Shown one piece after another: positions 1-4,465 of a DNA stretch of 7,116 nucleotides. The notes beneath the pieces were generated by a model that made no database searches, was not told the origin of the DNA, and was given only the letters and a program-made list of their open reading frames with translations. The DNA is from Pseudomonadota bacterium (GTDB taxonomy: Bacteria; Pseudomonadota; Gammaproteobacteria; Steroidobacterales; Steroidobacteraceae), in NCBI GenBank assembly GCA_021808035.1, contig JAKBCG010000124.1, forward strand, positions 1 to 7,116, in the 5' to 3' direction. A program made the position numbers and the translations under genes. The stretch's first letter is position 1. Every line of letters starts with the position of its first letter.

Positions 1-258
1 CGAAACACCAGCCTCCCGGATCCGCTGATACATCGCATCCGGCGCCAAGTCGATGCCACCTGGCCAAGTTAATGCACCGTGTTCCAGGTACGCCTTTGCG
101 AACACGGCCTTATCGCACAGCGCATCGAAACCGTCCCCCAGTGGTCCCTGTGAGAGACGCGGGGCGAGATCCGCCACACCGCTTGTGCCGTCGGCAAAGG
201 AGACTTCAATTCTGTAATTCGGTTTGACGCTGAAACCAACAATGGACCATACAGCCAT
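1..258 (-). CDS. DUF2442 family protein, C-terminus cut by window edge
   Basis: Translating the minus strand from the ATG at 258-256 gives 86 residues open to the edge, starting MAVWSIVGFSVKPNYRIEV and containing FADGTSGVADLAP and a segment around GALTWPGGIDLAPDAMY. The pattern V-x-P-x-x-[YL]-x-[IL]-x-V-x-F-x-DG-x-x-G-x-x-D-[LF], followed later by TWPxGxDLxPDxMY, is the signature of DUF2442. These are small proteins of about 80-95 residues, so only a few codons are probably missing. An SD-like GGAG (267-270) lies 8 nt before the ATG, inside the end of the DUF4160 remnant. The two genes are 5 nt apart and were probably translationally coupled. DUF4160/DUF2442 pairs are widespread as two-gene cassettes and are sometimes discussed as toxin-antitoxin-like; the biochemical role is not established. 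With its partner destroyed, this gene may be an orphan without its original promoter. The family assignment is firm and the function unknown. Confidence 0.85.
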   Translation of the reverse strand, partial: MAVWSIVGFSVKPNYRIEVSFADGTSGVADLAPRLSQGPLGDGFDALCDKAVFAKAYLEHGALTWPGGIDLAPDAMYQRIREAGVS

Positions 259-263
259 GATGA

Positions 264-368
264 CTACTCCAGAGGGTCTATGGGGACAGCAGGCGCCGGT
301 ACCTGGCATCTATCCCAGTTCTTCATGAGTTCATCCTTGTGCAACGACGCCCACTCGACCACCAGGGC
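264..368 (-). pseudogene. DUF4160 gene remnant (C-terminal ~34 codons)
   Basis: Read on the minus strand, the last residues before the TAG stop (264-266) are ALVVEWASLHKDELMKNWD and then a tail ending PIDPLE. The ALVxEWAxLHxxELxxNW pattern with a xPIxPLE tail is the typical C-terminus of DUF4160 proteins, which normally sit directly upstream of DUF2442, as here. Upstream of about 366-372 the frame stays open to 869, but the translation is arginine-rich antisense of a transposase and no longer resembles the family. The N-terminal part, which in this family carries a conserved HxHA-type segment, is therefore missing. The break coincides with the first recognisable codons of an ISL3 transposase on the opposite strand. 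A functional protein is very unlikely. Confidence 0.8.
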
Positions 369-803
369 GTGCGCTGGTCGCTCCTGAAGGACCGCTCTCG
401 GCTCTCGCCGGCGGCTGCGGCGGATCTGGATGCCCTGATCGCGCACATGACGACGATCCGTACCGCTCGCGCCTGGGCCTACAAGGAACAGTTGCGCGAG
501 ATCCTCGATCGCAAGCAGATCAACGTCGTGCGCTCCTTGCTCGCTCATTGGTGCACCTGCGTCATGCGCTCGAAGATTGAACCGATGAAAGAGGTCGCCG
601 CCATGATCCGCAATAACCTCGAGGGCATCGTCGCCTGGGCGCAGACGCGCCAGACCAACGGCTTCCTCGAAGCGCTCAACGGTCTGTTCCAGTCGGCAAA
701 GCGTCGGGCACGCGGCTTCACGCGAATCTCCACCATACGCACCGTCATCTTCCTGATCGCCGGCAAGCTCAGCTTCCGCACTATCAACCCTCATGCCGCC
801 TGA
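366..803 (+). pseudogene. ISL3-family transposase, C-terminal fragment
   Basis: The plus-strand frame ending at the TGA at 801-803 encodes GVRWSLLKDRSRLSP, an alanine-rich helix, AYKEQLREIL, and then NGFLEALNGLFQSAKRRARG and ISTIRTVIFLIAGKL. This is the end of the DDE_Tnp_ISL3 domain. The [NG]xxE[AG]xNxxxKxxKRRAxGF block carries the final Glu of the DDE triad, here the Glu encoded at 669-671. Full ISL3 transposases are about 400 or more residues, so the first two thirds, with both catalytic Asp residues, are absent. A frame-preserving GTG at 339 exists, but codons 339-365 overlap the DUF4160 remnant and do not look like transposase. The fragment has no internal stop or frameshift, so the truncation looks fairly recent. 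It cannot catalyse transposition. A group II intron begins 6 nt after its stop codon, on the other strand. Confidence 0.85.
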
Positions 804-808
804 ATCCC

Positions 809-838
809 GGTAGGGACGCGCATTACTGTGCGCCCCCC
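809..838 (-). ncRNA. Group II intron domain VI and 3' splice site region
   Basis: After a short linker from domain V, the minus-strand RNA forms GCGCA/UGCGC (833-829 with 822-818) around a CAGUAA loop (828-823). Below it are GGG/CCC pairs and a 2-nt GU bulge (817-816). The intron is taken to end with CUAC (813-810). The maturase stop UAA lies in the loop. No adenosine is bulged at the usual branch position 7-8 nt from the 3' end, where U816 and G817 sit. Confidence 0.65.
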
Positions 839-2352
839 GGACAAAACCGAGCGGGCCCGATTCGGGCACTCGGCTTCCACCTTGGGTGCTTGACGACGAA
901 GCGAGTTTCAGGCCAGGGATGTTGGATACGCGGCGGCGGCAGAAAGTCGGTCACCAACCGCCGCAGTTGCACCCACGTCGCGCGATCCTTTTGACTACGC
1001 GCCCGCAGGGTCCGCAGCCAGTAACCGCCGATATGGTAGCGAAATGCACTGAGGCGTCGGAAGTTGGTCGGCACGGCGTGGTAGGCGAAATACCCGCGTA
1101 CCACGTGCGCCAGCCATCGACCCTGCTCCGGGATCGGTTCGTGCATGCGCCGTCGCAGTTCTTCCTTGAGGGCCTTCAGCTTCGCCCGCATCCGATCCCG
1201 CCGCGTCGTCCGCTTGAGCTGGAAGAAACCGCGTCGGCTGCGCGAGCAAATATGCGTAAATCCCAGAAAGTTGAACGTCTCCGGCTTGCCCACCCCACGC
1301 GTTGAGCGAGTCTCCTCGGCATTGCTGCCGAACTCAATCAGGCGCGTCTTCTCGGGATGAAGCGATAGTGCGAACTTCTCCATCCGCTCGCGCAAGTCCC
1401 CCAGAAAACGCCGGGCCTCGTCTTCGTACTCAAAGCCAGCGACAATATCGTCGGCGAAGCGCACGTACATGACGCTGCCCTGGGCCTGGCGCTGTCGCCA
1501 TTGTTCGGCCCAGAGGTCGAAGCTGTAATGGAGGTAGACGTTGGCGAGCAGCGGTGAAATCACTGAACCCTGAGGCGTCCCGATCTCAGTGGCCGACCAC
1601 TCTCCCTCTTCCACCACGCCAGCCTTCAACCATTTGCGTATCAGGCGAATCAGGCGTGGATCGCCAATCCGATGCTCGAGGAAACGGACGAGCCACTCGT
1701 GGCTCACCGAGTCGAAGAACGACCGGACGTCGCAATCCACGATATAGTTCACCTTCGTACGGGTAATCCCGAATGCAAGCGCGTCCAGCGCATCGTGCTG
1801 GCCGCGCCCGGGCCGGAACCCATACGAGAACCCCAGAAAATCCTCCTCGTAGATCACAGTGAGCACTTCGACCACGGCACGCTGGACGATCTTGTCTTCC
1901 AGCGCCGCTACCCCCAACGGCCGATGTCCATCCCCTTTTGGTATGAACTTCCGCCGCGAAGGCTGCGCCCGATAGGCGCCTCGATGTACGCGCGCATGCA
2001 AATCCACCAGTCGAGCTTCAAGGTTCGTCTCATACTCCTGCCATGTCATGCCATCGACCCCCGGCGCCGCATCCCGCTTGAGCCAGGAAAATGCAGCCCG
2101 CAGCAAATCGACGTTCACATGGTGCAGTAGAGCGGTGAACCGCTCCTTCTTCTCTAGCCTTGCCCGCTCTCGTACACGTTCAAGCCCTGAAATCACACTT
2201 TCCCGGCTCGGTGTCCGGCGCGTGCAGGTCTCCTCCGTGTTCCCCTCGGCCCCCGCCCTTCGCTCCACCGACTCCAGCGGCGGTCCTTCGCCTCCGTTCG
2301 TCGGCTTCTTCGCTACTTCGGCGGAGTCTGACTTCTCCGGCTCGTTCATCAT
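823..2352 (-). CDS. ltrA: Group II intron-encoded reverse transcriptase/maturase
   Basis: The 509-residue intron-encoded protein binds its intron RNA, promotes splicing and copies it into DNA at the target. Residues 1 to ~65 are a charged N-terminal extension. The RT domain runs from about 70 to 345: RRKFIPKGDGHRPLGVAALE (133-152), FSYGFRPGRGQHDALDAL (175-192), motif DVRSFFD with catalytic Asp208, GTPQGSVISPLLAN (258-271), and FADD (299-302), a Phe variant of YADD with Asp301 and Asp302. NFLGFTH (361-367) marks the start of the thumb/maturase region, and the helical X domain lies around 390-475. No C-terminal HNH endonuclease with its Cys pairs is present, so target priming probably uses a nascent strand or another nick. 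The final ~20 residues are encoded by ribozyme domain V and the 5' arm of domain VI, and the TAA lies in the domain VI loop. Two ATGs are adjacent (2352 and 2349), with GAGGAG upstream. Confidence 0.93.
   Translation of the reverse strand: MMNEPEKSDSAEVAKKPTNGGEGPPLESVERRAGAEGNTEETCTRRTPSRESVISGLERVRERARLEKKERFTALLHHVNVDLLRAAFSWLKRDAAPGVDGMTWQEYETNLEARLVDLHARVHRGAYRAQPSRRKFIPKGDGHRPLGVAALEDKIVQRAVVEVLTVIYEEDFLGFSYGFRPGRGQHDALDALAFGITRTKVNYIVDCDVRSFFDSVSHEWLVRFLEHRIGDPRLIRLIRKWLKAGVVEEGEWSATEIGTPQGSVISPLLANVYLHYSFDLWAEQWRQRQAQGSVMYVRFADDIVAGFEYEDEARRFLGDLRERMEKFALSLHPEKTRLIEFGSNAEETRSTRGVGKPETFNFLGFTHICSRSRRGFFQLKRTTRRDRMRAKLKALKEELRRRMHEPIPEQGRWLAHVVRGYFAYHAVPTNFRRLSAFRYHIGGYWLRTLRARSQKDRATWVQLRRLVTDFLPPPRIQHPWPETRFVVKHPRWKPSARIGPARFCPGGAQ
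844..876 (-). ncRNA. Group II intron domain V (catalytic hairpin)
   Basis: The minus-strand RNA folds as a lower helix of 9 pairs (876-868 with 844-852). This includes the AGC catalytic triad at 875-873 with the expected G·U pair (874·846). It is followed by a 2-nt bulge on the 3' side (854-853) and an upper stem 867-864/855-858 capped by GAAUC. At 33 nt it is one shorter than the usual 34, and the cap is not a clean GNRA tetraloop unless the upper stem is drawn differently. The same bases encode residues KPSARIGPARF of the maturase. Confidence 0.85.
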
Positions 2353-2705
2353 CGGCTATGGCTCCTCGCCTTCCCGATGCGGACCGCCCCACCAGGCGAG
2401 CGGCCAAGCCAGAGATCTCCCGGTTCCCGTGCAAAGAGCTTCTGTGCATGCCAGGTTCTATGACCACGCAGGATCGGCCGGTCACTCGCGATATCGCGAC
2501 CGCCCGTGTTACCTTCCGCCAGTGGGACAGCGTCGGTATCCTGATCGAACCTTTCGCGGCTCAATGGCTGGCCTGCACACTCCCCTGTCAACGCTTCGCC
2601 GACATCCTCGCGGATGCCTGCGCATGACTCGGGGCCAATGTGACTCGCTACATCTTCATCGCAGTGGACTTGCACCACCTACTCCTTGCCGGTCTCCCGG
2701 CGCAC
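2353..2705 (-). ncRNA. Group II intron ribozyme, domain I to start of domain IV
   Basis: This 353-nt stretch has no credible gene. In the minus-strand reading it is the 5' half of the ribozyme. It starts GTGCG and then a 5-bp hairpin with a GAGA tetraloop (2701-2688). GGTGCAAGTCC is at 2677-2667, and the presumed EBS1 CCCACT at 2526-2521 corresponds to intron nt 180-185. A GCGGAAGGTAACAC-like segment follows EBS1 directly. An inverted repeat GGTCGCGATATCGCGAGTGACC (approximate) lies near 2505-2480. ORFs crossing it in several frames lack family resemblance. The domain limits inside it were not resolved by eye. Confidence 0.75.
2362..2367 (-). promoter_or_regulatory. Ribosome binding site of the intron maturase
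   Basis: GAGGAG on the minus strand sits 9 nt before the first of two tandem ATG codons (2352-2350 and 2349-2347). It matches anti-SD well and fixes the start of the 509-residue reading over internal Met codons. Confidence 0.7.
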
Positions 2706-2812
2706 CCCACTCGGAATTCAACAGAGCTTCAAATGTCTTGGGTCCCCGATGCCGGTCAATATCTTGAGCTCCACCCTGGGCGCTGAGTCCGATCACCGTG
2801 TCTCGGCGTTCT
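2706..2812. other. Spacer between the intron and the end of gnd
   Basis: These 107 nt hold no gene. The first 16 (2706-2721) are the intron 5' exon, including IBS1, and form one arm of a hairpin with 800-809. Positions up to about 2728 may be the right terminal repeat of the ISL3 element. The rest (about 2729-2812) lies downstream of the gnd stop. It shows no clear stem followed by a T-run, so no intrinsic terminator for gnd was recognised. Confidence 0.5.
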
Positions 2813-3718
2813 TCATTCCCGCTCGATCGCGTGCCCGCCGAACTGGTTGCGCATCGCGGCGAGGAGCTTGTCCGCGAACGAGTCGGCATCGCGCGAGCGC
2901 AGCCGCTCGATCAAGGACTGGGTGATCACCGGCGCCGGGACGTCGAGATCGATCGCCTCGGCAACGGTCCAGCGCCCCTCGCCGGAGTCGGCGACCCGCG
3001 GCGCGATCCCGGCGAGGGTCGGGTTGTCCGCGAGCGCGTTCGCGGTCAGGTCGAGCAGCCAGGAGCGCACGACGCTGCCGTGGCGCCAGATCTCGGCGAC
3101 CTGGTGCAGGTCGAGTGAGAAATCCGCCTTGTGCTGCAGGATCGAGAAACCCTCGGCGTAAGCCTGCATCAGCCCGTACTCGATCCCGTTGTGCACCATC
3201 TTGGTGAAGTGTCCCGCCCCGCTCGGACCGACCCGGCCCCAGCCGCGGTCCGGGGCCGGCGCGAGCGTCGCGAAGATCGGTCGCAACCGTTCGACCGCAG
3301 CCGGATCCCCGCCGATCATCAGGCTGTAGCCCTCGGTCAGGCCCCAGACCCCGCCGCTGGTTCCCGAGTCGACGTAGTGCAGCCCGCGCGCCGCGGCCGC
3401 GGCCGCGCGGCGCAGCGTGTCGCGATAGTAGGAATTGCCGCCGTCGATGATCGCATCGCCCGCGGCGAGCAGCGGCGCGAGCCGCTCGAGTGTCGCATCG
3501 GTCGGCGCGCCCGCGGGTACCATGATCCACACCGCGCGCGGCGCTGCGAGCGCCGCGACCGCGGCCTCCAGCGTCGCAACCACCTCGCCGCCGTTGGCCG
3601 CGAACGCATCGCGCGCGCCCTCGGCCGGATCGAATCCGACCACGCGATGGCCGCCGGCGCGCAGCCGCCGCGCCATGTTCGCGCCCATCTTCCCCAAACC
3701 GATCATCGCGATGTCCAT
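2813..3718 (-). CDS. gnd: 6-phosphogluconate dehydrogenase, decarboxylating, short form
   Basis: The enzyme oxidises and decarboxylates 6-phosphogluconate to ribulose 5-phosphate and CO2 in the cytosolic oxidative pentose phosphate pathway, reducing NAD(P). The ATG at 3718 gives 301 residues starting MDIAMIGLGKMGANMARRL, a GxGxxG Rossmann fold at residues 7-12. Further motifs are DGGNSYY (92-98), SGTSGGVWGLTEG (118-130), and GHFTKMVHNGIEY (169-181) with Lys173, His176, Asn177 and Glu180. The Lys-to-Glu spacing of 7 matches the catalytic pair of the family. About 300 residues is typical of the short YqeC/GndA-like subgroup; the classic enzyme is about 470. Strand beta-2 ends in Asp30 (VVGFD), which usually favours NAD over NADP; this is inferred. 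AAGGGGA and GAGG lie just upstream of the ATG. Longer in-frame extension to 3970 is rejected because it runs through the promoter and antisense of the neighbour. It is divergent from the FMN reductase gene. Confidence 0.94.
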   Translation of the reverse strand: MDIAMIGLGKMGANMARRLRAGGHRVVGFDPAEGARDAFAANGGEVVATLEAAVAALAAPRAVWIMVPAGAPTDATLERLAPLLAAGDAIIDGGNSYYRDTLRRAAAAAARGLHYVDSGTSGGVWGLTEGYSLMIGGDPAAVERLRPIFATLAPAPDRGWGRVGPSGAGHFTKMVHNGIEYGLMQAYAEGFSILQHKADFSLDLHQVAEIWRHGSVVRSWLLDLTANALADNPTLAGIAPRVADSGEGRWTVAEAIDLDVPAPVITQSLIERLRSRDADSFADKLLAAMRNQFGGHAIERE

Positions 3719-3767
3719 GCCTCGTCCCCTTGGCGATTGCGAGGGCGCACGTCGCGCCGCTCGCGCG

Positions 3768-3773
3768 AGTATA
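3768..3773 (-). promoter_or_regulatory. Candidate -10 element for gnd
   Basis: The minus strand reads TATACT here, five of six matches to TATAAT, in a very GC-rich intergenic region, about 50 nt upstream of the gnd ATG. With a 17-nt spacer the -35 position reads TTCGGT, a poor match. A 10-bp palindrome CTCGCGCGAG (3760-3769) overlaps the predicted start of transcription and could bind a regulator or be chance. Confidence 0.4.
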
Positions 3774-3820
3774 GACCCGCTCAGTCGGCGACCGAATGCC
3801 CGGCCCCCGGAATCGCGATT

Positions 3821-3829
3821 TGCTACGAT
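3821..3829 (+). promoter_or_regulatory. Candidate extended -10 for the FMN reductase/MFS operon
   Basis: TGCTACGAT contains TG plus TACGAT, a -10-like hexamer at 3824-3829. No good -35 is seen upstream. Transcription would start near 3836, only a few bases before the ATG at 3840, giving an almost leaderless message. No Shine-Dalgarno sequence precedes that ATG. Confidence 0.3.
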
Positions 3830-3839
3830 GCGGCGCGCG

Positions 3840-4457
3840 ATGGCGACGAACTCGACCTCCGACGACACGCCGTTGATCCTCGGGATCGGCGGAACCCCCC
3901 GACCGGGCTCCGCGTCGGAGCGCTCGCTGCGGCACGTGCTCGCGCACGCGCGCGCGCTCGGCGCGCGCACCGAGATCCTGACCGGGCCGCAGCTCCTGCT
4001 GCCGATCTACGTGCCGCAGGAAGGCACGCGCGACACCGCGGTGCACGCGCTGGTCAGCGCGCTACGCCGCGCGAACGGGATCGTCGTCGCCTCGCCGGGG
4101 TATCACGGCTCCCTCTCGGGCTTGATCAAGAACGCGCTGGACTACGTGGAGGACCTGCGCGAGGACCAGCCGCCGTACTTCGAGGACCGCGCGGTGGGCT
4201 TGATCGCCTGCGCGACCGGCTGGCAGGCGACCGGCGCGACGCTCGCGGCGCTGCGCTCGATCGTGCACGCGCTGCGCGGCTGGCCGACCCCGCTGGGAGT
4301 AGCGATCAACACCAGCGAGTGCCGCTTCGACGCCGAGGACCGGCCGTCGAGCCCGGCGATCGGCCGGCAGCTCGAGATCCTCGCCGCGCAGGTGGTGCGG
4401 TTCGCCGAGCAGCGCGCCGCGTGGCAGCGCGAGGCGGCGCGCGCCGCGGCGCGCTGA
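3840..4457 (+). CDS. NAD(P)H-dependent FMN reductase, flavodoxin fold
   Basis: This is a 205-residue member of the NADPH-dependent FMN reductase family (PF03358), cytosolic flavoproteins that use NAD(P)H to reduce flavin, quinones, azo compounds or chromate. LILGIGGTPRPGSASERSL (12-30) is the first strand and the phosphate-binding loop. PIYVPQ (55-60) is followed by ANGIVVASPGYHGSLSGLIK (78-97), the strongly conserved flavin-contacting PxYHGSxSGxxKNALD block. TGWQATGATLAALRSIVHAL (126-145) fits the following helix. A possible start at 3828 (adding MRRA) overlaps the -10-like sequence, so 3840 is preferred with modest confidence. The first gene of a two-gene plus-strand unit, it ends 8 nt before the transporter ATG. 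The physiological acceptor cannot be told from sequence. Confidence 0.9.
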   Translation: MATNSTSDDTPLILGIGGTPRPGSASERSLRHVLAHARALGARTEILTGPQLLLPIYVPQEGTRDTAVHALVSALRRANGIVVASPGYHGSLSGLIKNALDYVEDLREDQPPYFEDRAVGLIACATGWQATGATLAALRSIVHALRGWPTPLGVAINTSECRFDAEDRPSSPAIGRQLEILAAQVVRFAEQRAAWQREAARAAAR

Positions 4458-4465
4458 GCGGCGCG

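Larger units (their letters stand above)
810..2705 (-). mobile_element. Group II intron with encoded maturase (1896 nt)
   Basis: This is a self-splicing retroelement whose RNA is excised with help from its own reverse transcriptase and which re-inserts at DNA targets. The 5' end on the minus strand is GTGCG (2705-2701), the group II consensus. It is followed at once by a GCCGG/CCGGC hairpin with a GAGA loop (2701-2688) and by the GGTGCAAGTCC motif (2677-2667) common in domain I. The open reading frame occupies domain IV. Domain V (876-844) and domain VI (838 to about 813) follow, and the RNA ends ...CCCTAC at 810. EBS1 CCCACT (minus strand, 2526-2521) pairs with IBS1 AGTGGG, the last 6 nt of the 5' exon (2711-2706). 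This independently supports the 5' boundary. The size is near the small end for ORF-bearing introns. The structural subclass was not assigned. No internal decay is visible, so the intron may be active. Confidence 0.88.
366..2728 (+). mobile_element. Right part of a truncated ISL3-family IS, split by a group II intron
   Basis: This spans the transposase fragment (from ~366), the intron inserted behind its stop (810-2705), and a proposed IS right end at 2706 to ~2728. On the minus strand the last segment reads AGCTCTGTTGAATTCCGAG and then TGGG. From memory this resembles ISL3-type terminal repeats, which tend to start GGCTCT and carry a GTGGG block about 15-20 nt in. The left end of the element and the N-terminal coding part are not in the window, so no matching left repeat or 8-bp target duplication can be shown. 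The IS identity rests on the transposase; the exact right boundary is an inference. Confidence 0.5.

Noticed and set aside
339..365. GTG at 339 as the start of a complete small transposase
   Set aside because: These codons lie within the DUF4160 remnant, and the encoded residues do not match ISL3 transposases. The gene is a C-terminal fragment.
264..869. A 201-codon minus-strand frame ending in DUF4160-like residues
   Set aside because: Only the last ~34 codons resemble DUF4160. The rest is antisense of the transposase fragment and of intron domain V/VI.
2473..2506. Palindromic CGCGATATCGCG near 2500 as a possible operator
   Set aside because: It lies inside the intron ribozyme region and is better explained as a paired stem of the RNA.
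2048..2767. Plus-strand frame of 239 codons across the intron 5' half
   Set aside because: It lies antisense to the maturase N-terminus and the ribozyme domains, with no recognisable domain or start signal.
3385..3412. GCCGCG-rich tract resembling a short tandem repeat
   Set aside because: It encodes an alanine run in gnd (about residues 105-110) and is explained by codon bias.
2813..3970. Longer N-terminus for gnd (385 residues)
   Set aside because: The Rossmann strand begins at the ATG at 3718, as in the family. The upstream extension crosses the divergent promoter region and the antisense of the reductase.
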